Numbered from the stretch's first letter, positions 1 through 5,316 are shown. The stretch is 11,516 nt of DNA from JAGQTE01 sp964648005 (GCA_964648005.1 CAZYKR010000139.1:1-11516); one strand, 5' to 3'. Made by a program: numbers and translations. The notes: generated from the letters alone by a model not told the origin.

Positions 1-72
1 GTCAGCACCGATGAGGCGGACCTCACGGGCACGGATGCGGTCGTTGATGCGTGGCTCGTGCTGGGCAGCTAT
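1..72 (-). CDS. infC: Translation initiation factor IF-3, N-terminal end (partial, leaves window)
   Basis: IF-3 binds the 30S subunit, keeps it apart from 50S and proofreads the start codon and initiator tRNA. Only 24 codons are inside the window. They encode the IF-3 N-terminal signature EPRINDRIRAREVRLIG, which matches the family closely (known family pattern: EPRINDRIR..EVRL). In this frame a TGA lies at 81-79, and between it and the signature there is no ATG, GTG or TTG. The only plausible initiator is ATA at 72-70, giving (M)AAQHEPRIND. An AGGAG at 86-82 sits 9 nt upstream, which supports that choice. Rare start codons are a known trait of infC (AUU in E. coli), where they allow IF-3 to repress its own synthesis. 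rpmI and rplT usually follow, but would be outside the window. The gene is divergent from the DUF1844-type gene. Identity is secure; the start codon is an inference. Confidence 0.9.
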   Translation of the reverse strand, partial: MAAQHEPRINDRIRAREVRLIGAD

Positions 73-81
73 GGCCGGTCA

Positions 82-86
82 CTCCT
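82..86 (-). promoter_or_regulatory. Ribosome binding site that supports the infC ATA start
   Basis: On the minus strand AGGAG (86-82) is followed by 9 nt and then ATA (72-70), the only near-cognate start between the in-frame TGA (81-79) and the conserved IF-3 residues. A second Shine-Dalgarno-like GGAGG lies at 106-102, 8 nt before an ATT (93-91) that opens a four-codon frame ending at the same TGA. Confidence 0.6.
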
Positions 87-140
87 GGTCAATGCGCGTG
101 TCCTCCGTGTGCGCTGGGATCTGGTCCACCCGCCGCCGGG

Positions 141-177
141 AAAACCAGCAGCGGGCGTCGGGAAAGCCGACGCCCGC
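141..177 (-). terminator. Terminator/attenuator-like hairpin in the infC leader
   Basis: The arms GCGGGCGTCGG and CCGACGCCCGC (151-161 and 167-177) are perfectly complementary over 11 bp around a 5-nt loop. On the minus strand the stem is followed after 6 nt by TTTT (144-141), roughly an intrinsic terminator. It lies about 80 nt upstream of the infC start and downstream of the candidate promoter, so it would act as an attenuator of infC. The U-run is short and displaced, so it could instead be a protein-binding leader element. On the plus strand no U-run follows the stem. Confidence 0.5.
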
Positions 178-316
178 ACCACGGCGCGCTGCGCCGAGGA
201 GTGAGATCGACCCGGCGCACCTGCAGCTTGGCGACCCGCAGGCCGCTGCCGGAACCGGCCCGGGAGCCGGCGGTGGACGGGTGGGGGCAGAGCCCCGCTT
301 TCCGTTGTGGCCGACC

Positions 317-347
317 ACGGTAGCAGTCGCGCCTGCGTTCGAGCGAA
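317..347 (-). promoter_or_regulatory. Candidate infC promoter
   Basis: A TANNNT-type -10, TACCGT (322-317), lies 19 nt from a weak -35, TTCGCT (347-342), on the minus strand. The same -10 hexamer occurs before hisG. The -35 lies in the inverted repeat GTTCGAGCGAAC (337-348). Transcription would start near 310. Spacing is long and the -35 is poor. Confidence 0.25.
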
Positions 348-376
348 CCTGGACCCATCTGCTACAACGACCCGAC

Positions 377-392
377 GGCGGTACGTACCGCC
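377..392. promoter_or_regulatory. Perfect 16-bp palindrome upstream of the DUF1844-type gene
   Basis: GGCGGTACGTACCGCC is self-complementary over all 16 bases and ends 11 nt before the GGAGG ribosome binding site at 404-408. Position and symmetry suit an operator for a dimeric repressor. As RNA it would form a 6-bp stem with an ACGU loop at the 5' end of the message. The half-site GCGGT is shared with a 12-bp palindrome at 2090-2101. Confidence 0.5.
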
Positions 393-415
393 CCCCGGCC
401 CCTGGAGGACCCCCG

Positions 416-856
416 ATGAGCCTGTGGACCCCTGACGGCGAGATCCCCGTCGACCGCTCCCGCCCGGCCGCACCCGAGCCCGAGCCGAGCGGTGACATGC
501 TCGCCGACGGCCTGGCCGGCATCGAGGGCATCGACATCGACCAGCTGACGCCCGAGCAGCGGGCCGAGCTGGAGCAGGCGATGGCGCAGATGGCCGCTGT
601 GCAGCAGCAGATCGCCGAGACGCCGGCTGCGGCGGTCATCGCCAACCATGCGATGGGCCTGTACGAGCTTGCCGCCATCAAGCTCCAGACGCAGCCGATC
701 CAGCTCGCCGACGCCAAGCTCGCCATCGACTGCCTGGCCGCCGTGGTCGACATCGTCGGCGACGGGTTCGGCCCCGACACACCGACCTTGCGCCAGGCGC
801 TCAGCCAGCTGCAGATGGCGTACGTGGAGATCGCCGAGCGCGGCACCGACGCCTGA
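416..856 (+). CDS. DUF1844-type conserved protein, function unknown
   Basis: The protein has 146 residues. The ATG at 416 is supported by GGAGG at 404-408; the frame stays open upstream but its translation there is not protein-like. Residues 1-30 are Pro/Glu-rich and probably disordered. Residues 44-70 form a charged Glu/Gln-rich helix. Residues 73-140 carry the conserved core (IANHAMGLYELAAIKL, then LADAKLAIDCLAAVV and a final helix LRQALSQLQMAYVEIA), which I recognise as the DUF1844 pattern. There is no signal peptide or membrane segment, so it is probably a small cytoplasmic all-helical protein. From memory, this family is often next to infC in Actinomycetota, as here, so a link to translation is possible but not shown. 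Family assignment is from pattern recall only. Confidence 0.75.
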   Translation: MSLWTPDGEIPVDRSRPAAPEPEPSGDMLADGLAGIEGIDIDQLTPEQRAELEQAMAQMAAVQQQIAETPAAAVIANHAMGLYELAAIKLQTQPIQLADAKLAIDCLAAVVDIVGDGFGPDTPTLRQALSQLQMAYVEIAERGTDA

Positions 857-864
857 CCACCGTG

Positions 865-900
865 CCCCGCGTGCCTGGAGGGTGGCAGGCGCTAGCGGGG
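865..900. terminator. Weak two-sided stem-loop between convergent genes
   Basis: CCCCGC (865-870) can pair with GCGGGG (895-900), with an inner TGCC/GGCA stem (872-875 and 884-887). It lies between the DUF1844-type gene and the convergent cold-shock-like gene, overlapping the last codons of the latter. There is no U-run on either side, so it is only a candidate bidirectional terminator. Confidence 0.3.
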
Positions 901-1107
901 CCGTACCGACGTGGCCTCCCAGCGCCCCACCCGAGCAGGGACGATCCGGAACGTGACCGCGGTGTCGACGGCGATAGTGCGCGTGCCGTCGACGATGGCC
1001 GTGCAGTGGAAGGGGTAGCTGGTGCCCTCGTCGTCGCGCACCGTGCCGAGGCCCTCCGCCTCGTCGAAGTGGTCCACGGTGCCGGACCGGGGCCGTGCCG
1101 TCGCCAT
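892..1107 (-). CDS. Small divergent cold-shock-domain-like protein
   Basis: This is a 71-residue protein. Its pattern resembles a CspA-type OB fold: an opening strand SGTVDHFDEAEGLGTVRDDEG, then TSYPFHCTAI (residues 29-38), then VDTAVTFRIVP (48-57) and a closing strand. The nucleic-acid-binding motifs are eroded: EGLGTV (18-23) stands where KGFGFI is usual, and YPFHCTAI (31-38) where VFVHFSAI is usual, so most of the aromatic RNA-contacting residues are missing. The ATG follows the hisG stop by 5 nt with no Shine-Dalgarno site, which implies coupled translation with hisG. Cytoplasmic. Whether it still binds RNA is unknown. A shadow frame is unlikely given the domain pattern and the tight spacing, but it is the alternative. 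Confidence 0.65.
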   Translation of the reverse strand: MATARPRSGTVDHFDEAEGLGTVRDDEGTSYPFHCTAIVDGTRTIAVDTAVTFRIVPARVGRWEATSVRPR

Positions 1108-1112
1108 CGGGT

Positions 1113-1988
1113 TCAGTGCACGATCTTGGAGATCGGCAGCTCGATGATGTCGGTGGCGCCGACGTCGCGCAGCGCCGGGATGAGCGTGTTGATCTCACTC
1201 TTGGGCACCACCGACTCCACGGCGTAGCCGTGGCCGCCGTAGAGCTCGTTCACCGTCGGCGTCTTCATGGCCGGGATCAGCTCGATCACCTTGTCGAGCT
1301 CCGCTGCGCCGATGTTGAGCTTCACCAGCACCTTGCCGCGGGCCTCGAGGACGCCTTCGAGCAGGGTGCGCACCTGCTCCATGGCATGGCGCTTGTCGGG
1401 ATCGGCGTAGGACGCGGGGTTGGCCACCAGCTCCGTGTACGACACGAGGATCGTGTCGATGATCTTCAGGCCCGCCGCCCGCAGGGCGCGGCCGGTCTCG
1501 GTGATGTCCACGATGGCGTCGACGATGTCTGGGACCTTCGCCTCGGTAGCGCCATAGGACAGGCGGATGTCGGCATCGATCCCCCGCTCGGCGAAGAACC
1601 GCTTCGTCAGCTCGGGGTACTCGGAGGAGATGCGCACGCCCTGCGGCAGGTCGGCCACGGTGTCGATGGCGGAGTCGGCGGGGACGGCCACCACGATGCG
1701 CACCGGGTTGGTCGTGGCCTTCGAGTACTGCAGCTCGCCGAGCGACACGACCTCCGACGAGGTCTCCTCGACCCAGTCGCGACCCGTGATCCCCAGATCG
1801 AACAGGCCTTCTGCCACGTAGGACGGGATCTCCTGGGGACGCAGGATGCGGACGCCGTCGATGCGCGGATCGGCCACCGACGCCTTGTAGTCGACCGACG
1901 AGTCGCGCTTGACCTTGAGGTCCGCGGCCTCGAACAGCTCGAGGGTGGCCTTCTCGAGCGAGCCCTTCGGGAGCACCAGCTGCAGCAT
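1113..1988 (-). CDS. hisG: ATP phosphoribosyltransferase, long form
   Basis: HisG joins ATP and PRPP to make phosphoribosyl-ATP, the first and feedback-controlled step of histidine synthesis. The protein has 291 residues, the long HisZ-independent form. PKGSL (7-11) and GLFDLGITGRD (61-71) belong to the substrate site. DAIVDITETGRALRAAGL (157-174) is the PRPP-binding loop region. Residues of about 212-291 form the ACT-like C-terminal domain that binds histidine. I chose the ATG at 1988 because homology starts there (MLQLVLPKGSL); the frame runs 29 codons further up without resembling the family. No Shine-Dalgarno site is visible, and a TACCGT -10 lies 8 nt upstream, so the mRNA may be leaderless. 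It is followed by the cold-shock-like gene. hisE, often paired with hisG in actinobacteria, is not present here. Confidence 0.97.
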   Translation of the reverse strand: MLQLVLPKGSLEKATLELFEAADLKVKRDSSVDYKASVADPRIDGVRILRPQEIPSYVAEGLFDLGITGRDWVEETSSEVVSLGELQYSKATTNPVRIVVAVPADSAIDTVADLPQGVRISSEYPELTKRFFAERGIDADIRLSYGATEAKVPDIVDAIVDITETGRALRAAGLKIIDTILVSYTELVANPASYADPDKRHAMEQVRTLLEGVLEARGKVLVKLNIGAAELDKVIELIPAMKTPTVNELYGGHGYAVESVVPKSEINTLIPALRDVGATDIIELPISKIVH

Positions 1989-1996
1989 GAGGTGCA

Positions 1997-2026
1997 ACGG
2001 TAGCGGTGCGCGCCCGCCGCGCCGAA
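1997..2026 (-). promoter_or_regulatory. Candidate hisG promoter (possibly leaderless)
   Basis: TACCGT (2002-1997) is a TANNNT-type -10 ending 8 nt before the hisG ATG. A weak -35, TTCGGC (2026-2021), lies 18 nt further up. Transcription would start at or beside the ATG, consistent with the missing Shine-Dalgarno site. The -35 match is poor. Confidence 0.3.
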
Positions 2027-2067
2027 GCCGGAACCGACCGCGGGTGCGACGCGTCGATCCGGCTGCA

Positions 2068-2077
2068 AGGTGCACCT
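2068..2077. repeat. 10-bp perfect palindrome in the hisG/transporter divergent region
   Basis: AGGTGCACCT is self-complementary. Its centre lies 23 bp from the centre of the next palindrome (2090-2101), about two helical turns, so the two could be bound on the same DNA face. It could be an operator serving either divergent gene. Short palindromes occur by chance in GC-rich DNA. Confidence 0.3.
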
Positions 2078-2089
2078 ACCGCCAGGCGT

Positions 2090-2101
2090 GCGGTCGACCG
2101 C
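2090..2101. promoter_or_regulatory. 12-bp palindrome beside the transporter -35, candidate operator
   Basis: GCGGTCGACCGC is perfectly self-complementary and ends one base before the candidate -35 of the transporter gene (2103-2108). That is a typical operator position. A metal-responsive regulator would fit a metal transporter, but no regulator is encoded nearby and the motif does not match a consensus I know. Confidence 0.35.
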
Positions 2102-2102
2102 G

Positions 2103-2132
2103 TTGTCCGTTCGGGCCGCGCGGCGCTAGCAA
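2103..2132 (+). promoter_or_regulatory. Candidate promoter of the VIT-type transporter (leaderless)
   Basis: TTGTCC (2103-2108) and TAGCAA (2127-2132) are separated by 18 nt. The predicted transcription start (about 2139-2140) coincides with the GTG start codon at 2140. This would explain why that gene has no Shine-Dalgarno site. Confidence 0.4.
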
Positions 2133-2139
2133 TGCCGTC

Positions 2140-2841
2140 GTGCCGTCCACCCACCGTCACGCCGAAGGGCACAACATCGGTCGCACCGGGTGGCTGCGCG
2201 CCGCCGTGATGGGCGCCAACGACGGCATCGTGTCGACGGCGAGCCTGGTGCTGGGCGTGGCTGCCGCCACCTCCGAGCGCGGCGCCATCTTCACCGCCGG
2301 CTTGGCCGCGCTCGTCGCGGGTGCGCTGTCGATGGCGGTCGGCGAGTACGTGTCGGTGTCGAGCCAGCGCGACGTGGAGCGCGCCGACATCGCCAAGGAA
2401 CGCATGGAGCTGGCCACGTTGCCCGAGCGCGAGCTCGACGAGCTGACCGCCATCTACCAGGCAAAGGGCCTCTCCCCTGCACTCGCTCGTGAGGTTGCGG
2501 TCGAGCTCTCCAAGGGCGACGTGCTCGCCGTGCACCTGCGCGAGGAGCTCGGGATCACCGATGTCAACCGCGCCAACCCGCTGCAGGCCGGCTGGTCGTC
2601 AGCGGCCTCGTTCGCCATCGGTGCCACGTTGCCGCTGGTGGCCATCGTGGCGGCGCCCGAGGGCGTGCGCATGGCGGTGACCTTCACGACGGCGCTGGCC
2701 GCCCTCGCCTTGCTGGGCTACCTCGGTGCCCGGGCCGGCGGCGCACCGCGGGGCCGGGCGATGGCACGCACGCTGATCGGCGGCGCAGCCGCCATGGCGA
2801 TCACCGCGCTGGTCGGCGCACTGGTCGGCGGCGCCGTCTGA
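2140..2841 (+). CDS. VIT1/CCC1-family iron/manganese transporter
   Basis: An inner-membrane carrier of the VIT1/CCC1 family, which exports Fe2+/Mn2+ from the cytosol (or stores it in vacuoles in eukaryotes) in exchange for protons. It has 233 residues, a normal length. TM1 (about 18-42) carries GANDGIVSTASLV with Asp28. TM2 (50-75) carries LSMAVGEY with Met65 and Glu69. Residues 77-140 are the cytosolic Glu-rich metal-binding helices (EERADIAKERMEL-like run 80-91, ERELDEL 97-103). TM3-TM5 are at about 150-172, 176-198 and 208-231. The GTG at 2140 is chosen because homology begins just after it and no other start in frame fits. It stands alone on the plus strand, convergent to ribH with an 8-bp gap and no room for a terminator. 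Metal specificity cannot be read from the sequence. Confidence 0.93.
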   Translation: MPSTHRHAEGHNIGRTGWLRAAVMGANDGIVSTASLVLGVAAATSERGAIFTAGLAALVAGALSMAVGEYVSVSSQRDVERADIAKERMELATLPERELDELTAIYQAKGLSPALAREVAVELSKGDVLAVHLREELGITDVNRANPLQAGWSSAASFAIGATLPLVAIVAAPEGVRMAVTFTTALAALALLGYLGARAGGAPRGRAMARTLIGGAAAMAITALVGALVGGAV

Positions 2842-2849
2842 GGGGACGG

Positions 2850-3335
2850 TCAGGCGCGGATGGCGCGCAGCAGCCCGACCATCTCGACGGCGACCTCGGC
2901 CGACTCCCGTCCCTTGTCCTCGTCACCGCCCGAGCGGGCCAGCGCCTGGTCGAGGTTCTCAGTCGTCAAGACGCCGAACACGATGGGCAGGCCGGTCTCG
3001 AGCTGGGCGCGCATGATGCCGGCGGCGCACTCCCCCGCCACGTAGTCGAAGTGGGCGGTCTCGCCCCGGATCACGCAGCCCAGGGCGATGACGGCGTCGA
3101 ACCGTCCGGTGTCGGCGAAGGCCTTGGCCGTCATCGGCAGCTCGAAGGCTCCGGGCACCCAGGCCACGGTGACGTCGTCGTCGGCGACGCCCAGCGCCTG
3201 CAGCCCCGCTTCGGTCCCGGCGAGGAGTCGGTTGGTGATCAGGTCGTTGAAGCGCCCGCAGACGACGGCGACGCGCATCCCCGTCCCGTCGAGGTCGAGC
3301 TGGGCGGCGTCGGCGGCGCGCAGGTTCTTGGCCAT
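2850..3335 (-). CDS. ribH: 6,7-dimethyl-8-ribityllumazine synthase
   Basis: RibH condenses 5-amino-6-ribitylaminouracil with 3,4-dihydroxy-2-butanone 4-phosphate, the penultimate step of riboflavin synthesis, usually as a pentameric or 60-subunit shell. The protein has 161 residues, normal for the family. The conserved blocks are present in order: CGRFND (26-31), VPGAFELP (60-67), GCVIRGETAHFDYV (86-99) with the catalytic His95, and GVLTTENLDQALAR (121-134). GAGGAG lies 5 nt before the ATG. It is the last gene of the rib run, 55 nt after ribBA. Its 3' end faces the convergent transporter gene with 8 bp between stops, so the two messages probably overlap. Confidence 0.97.
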   Translation of the reverse strand: MAKNLRAADAAQLDLDGTGMRVAVVCGRFNDLITNRLLAGTEAGLQALGVADDDVTVAWVPGAFELPMTAKAFADTGRFDAVIALGCVIRGETAHFDYVAGECAAGIMRAQLETGLPIVFGVLTTENLDQALARSGGDEDKGRESAEVAVEMVGLLRAIRA

Positions 3336-3390
3336 CGGTGCTCCTCGGGTCGTGGGCCACCGTCGCCGGCGGCGCGTTCGGGCGTGCGGG

Positions 3391-4629
3391 TCAGCGGACG
3401 TCGTCGAGGCCGTCGAGCAGGTGCCCCATGCGCTCGCGCTTGGTGCGCAGGTAGCGGATGTTCTCGGGGTTCGGCGCCGACTGGACGGGCACGCGCTCGA
3501 CGATCTCCAGGCCGAAGCCCTCGAGGCCGCCGTACTTGGCCGGGTTGTTGGTCATGAGGCGCATGGTGGTGATGCCCAGGTCGACCAGGATCTGCGAGCC
3601 GATGCCGTACTCACGGTTGTCGACCGGCAGGCCGAGCTGGAGGTTGGCGTCGACCGTGTCCGCCCCCTCGTCCTGGAGGCTGTACGCCCGGATCTTGTGG
3701 CCGATGCCGATGCCTCGGCCCTCGTGGCCGCGCAGGTACACCAGCACGCCCAGACCGTCCTCGGCGATGGTGCGCAGCGCACCGTCGAGCTGCACGCCGC
3801 AGTCGCAGCGCAGCGACCCGAACACGTCGCCGGTGAGGCACTCGGAGTGGACGCGCACCAACACGTTCTCCTCGCCCTGCACCGCGCCGCGCACGAGCGC
3901 TACGTGCTGCTCGCCGTCGAGCAGGGACTCGTAGACGTAGCAGGTGAAGTCGCCCCAGTCGGTGGGGATGCGCGCCTCGGCGATGCGGCGGACGAGCTTC
4001 TCGTTCTGGCGGCGGTAGCGGATGAGGTCGGCGATCGTGACCATCAACAGGTCGTGCTCGCGACAGAACTCGATGAGATCCGGCACCCGCGCCATGTCCC
4101 CGTCGGGACGCACGATCTCGCACAGCACTCCGGCCGGGTAGAGCCCGGCCATGCGGGCCAGGTCGACGGCAGCCTCGGTGTGCCCGGCACGCTTGAGCAC
4201 GCCGCCCTCGGAGTAGCGCAGCGGGAAGATGTGGCCCGGCCGGGCGAGGTCGCCGGGCCGTGTCGCCGGGTCGATCAGCGAGCGGATCGTCGTCGACCGG
4301 TCACCGGCGGAGATACCGGTCGAGGTGCCGTGCATGTAGTCGACGCTGTAGGTGAACGCCGTGCGGTGCGACTCGGTGTTCTCACGCACCATCAGTGGGA
4401 TCTCGAGCTCGTCGAGTCGCTCGCCGGTGAGCGGTACGCAGATGACGCCCGAGGTGTGGTTGACGAAGAAGGCGATCTTCTCGGGGGTCGCCGCTTCGGC
4501 GGCCATGATCAGGTCGCCCTCGTTCTCGCGATCCTCGTCGTCGACGACCACGACGATCTCGCCGCGACCGATGGCGGCGACGGCCTCGGGGATGGATGCG
4601 AAGGCATCCCGGTGCTCAGACCTCGACAC
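3391..4629 (-). CDS. ribBA: Bifunctional DHBP synthase / GTP cyclohydrolase II
   Basis: This fused enzyme feeds both branches of riboflavin synthesis. Residues of about 1-205 make 3,4-dihydroxy-2-butanone 4-phosphate from ribulose-5-phosphate, and residues of about 206-412 open the GTP ring. In the first domain the acidic metal loop DDEDRENEGDL (30-40), HTSG (58-61) and RPGHIFPL (130-137) are intact. In the second, the zinc cysteines are C264, C275 and C277 (HSECLTGD, RCDCG), followed by LRGHEGRGIG (299-308), DNREYGIG (337-344) and MTNNPAKYGGLEGFGL (359-374). Both halves look active. The start is GTG, supported by AGGAG at 4639-4635 with 5-nt spacing. A hairpin lies in the 66-nt gap after ribE. 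No FMN riboswitch is visible upstream. Confidence 0.98.
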   Translation of the reverse strand: MSRSEHRDAFASIPEAVAAIGRGEIVVVVDDEDRENEGDLIMAAEAATPEKIAFFVNHTSGVICVPLTGERLDELEIPLMVRENTESHRTAFTYSVDYMHGTSTGISAGDRSTTIRSLIDPATRPGDLARPGHIFPLRYSEGGVLKRAGHTEAAVDLARMAGLYPAGVLCEIVRPDGDMARVPDLIEFCREHDLLMVTIADLIRYRRQNEKLVRRIAEARIPTDWGDFTCYVYESLLDGEQHVALVRGAVQGEENVLVRVHSECLTGDVFGSLRCDCGVQLDGALRTIAEDGLGVLVYLRGHEGRGIGIGHKIRAYSLQDEGADTVDANLQLGLPVDNREYGIGSQILVDLGITTMRLMTNNPAKYGGLEGFGLEIVERVPVQSAPNPENIRYLRTKRERMGHLLDGLDDVR

Positions 4630-4634
4630 GATTG

Positions 4635-4639
4635 CTCCT
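4635..4639 (-). promoter_or_regulatory. ribBA ribosome binding site, fixes the GTG start
   Basis: AGGAG on the minus strand lies 5 nt before GTG (4629-4627). It supports this start over later codons, and the protein there begins just before conserved DHBP synthase sequence. Confidence 0.75.
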
Positions 4640-4666
4640 AGGGATCATCAGGGATGCGACGGTACC

Positions 4667-4688
4667 CGGCGCGCAGCATCGGGCGCCG
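4667..4688 (-). repeat. Hairpin in the ribE-ribBA gap
   Basis: CGGCGC and GCGCCG form a perfect 6-bp stem with a 10-nt loop, between the ribE stop and the ribBA ribosome binding site. There is no U-run after it, so it is not a standard terminator. It may be an mRNA processing or stability element, or chance. Confidence 0.3.
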
Positions 4689-4695
4689 ATCGAGC

Positions 4696-5313
4696 TCACG
4701 GCGTTCCCGCCGCGTCGGACGCCGTGGCGCCTTGGGGCAGATGCGGGGCGACCATGCGCTCGACGTACTTGGCGACGACGTCGACCTCCAGGTTGACCCG
4801 GTCCCCGGGCCCCTTGCGCCCGAGCGTCGTCACCTCGGCCGTGTGCGGGATGACCGCGACCGTGAAGCCGTCGTCGAGCGCATCGACCACCGTGAGGCTG
4901 ATGCCGTCCACGGTGATCGATCCCTTCGCCACGACATAGCGCGCCAGGGCAGCCGGCATGCGCACGCGGAGGTCGGGCGCCGGCGTCTCGATGGCACCGA
5001 CACCGTCGACGTGGCCCTGCACCAGGTGGCCGCCGAGGCGATCGGAGAGCCGAACCGGGCGCTCCAGGTTGACCCGATCGCCGACGGCGAGGTCGTCGAG
5101 GTTGGTGCGTGCCAGCGTCTCGGCGACCGCATCGGCCTCCCACCACGGCTCGGGCGCCGCGGCGTCCATGGCCACGACGGTCAGGCAGCAACCGTTGACG
5201 GCGATCGAGTCGCCGAGCCGGGCGTCGTCGAGCAGCCCGTGGGTGGCGAACCGGAAGCGACCGCCGTCGCGGGCGACGACGGTGCCGAGGTCTTCGACGA
5301 TGCCGGTGAACAT
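4696..5313 (-). CDS. ribE: Riboflavin synthase, alpha subunit
   Basis: It dismutates two 6,7-dimethyl-8-ribityllumazine molecules into riboflavin and the pyrimidine that RibH reuses; it acts as a cytoplasmic trimer. The protein has 205 residues, normal length. It shows the duplicated lumazine-binding domain. Domain 1 has MFTGIVE (1-7), NGCCLTVV (40-47), ETLART (65-70) and GGHLVQGHVDG (94-104). Domain 2 (about 100-190) has KGSITVDGISLTV (130-142) and IPHT (155-158). The C-terminal tail of about 15 residues is Ala/Thr-rich and unconserved. The ATG follows the ribD stop as TGA-GCC-ATG, with AGGAG embedded in the last ribD codons, so translation is coupled. The gene is called ribC in some actinobacterial annotations. 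Confidence 0.97.
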   Translation of the reverse strand: MFTGIVEDLGTVVARDGGRFRFATHGLLDDARLGDSIAVNGCCLTVVAMDAAAPEPWWEADAVAETLARTNLDDLAVGDRVNLERPVRLSDRLGGHLVQGHVDGVGAIETPAPDLRVRMPAALARYVVAKGSITVDGISLTVVDALDDGFTVAVIPHTAEVTTLGRKGPGDRVNLEVDVVAKYVERMVAPHLPQGATASDAAGTP

Positions 5314-5316
5314 GGC

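Larger units (their letters stand above)
73..415. other. Divergent intergenic control region, infC / DUF1844-type gene
   Basis: These 343 bp hold no convincing protein gene. Toward infC there is a candidate promoter (about 347-317) and a leader of roughly 240 nt containing a strong 11-bp hairpin plus U-run (177-141). Further potential stems include GGGGC/GCCCC at 284-296. Toward the DUF1844-type gene there is a perfect 16-bp palindrome (377-392) and a GGAGG ribosome binding site at 404-408. A short inverted repeat, GTTCGAGCGAAC (337-348), lies between the two outward-facing halves. A long leader in front of infC suggests cis regulation; this is inference. Confidence 0.6.

Noticed and set aside
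1..204. Plus-strand open frame entering from the left edge and ending at TGA 202-204
   Set aside because: It looked like a C-terminal gene fragment, but the complementary strand of 1-72 encodes the IF-3 N-terminal signature, and the frame runs through the hairpin at 151-177 with no recognisable domain.
337..348. GTTCGAGCGAAC as a LexA/SOS box
   Set aside because: The actinobacterial SOS box has GAAC-N4-GTTC; here the halves are in the opposite order, so it is only a short inverted repeat.
11..415. Upstream extension of the DUF1844-type gene frame
   Set aside because: The translation is Arg/Pro/Ala-rich and unlike the family; a good GGAGG lies before the ATG at 416, and the region overlaps infC and its leader.
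2842..3393. hisE or another small gene near ribH
   Set aside because: The VIT/ribH gap is 8 bp and the ribH/ribBA gap 55 nt; no phosphoribosyl-ATP pyrophosphatase sequence is present in any frame.
3088..4641. Long plus-strand open frame opposite ribBA (517 codons)
   Set aside because: It is the antisense of ribBA; the translation is Val/Ala/Asp/His-rich without a domain, typical of mirror frames in GC-rich genes.
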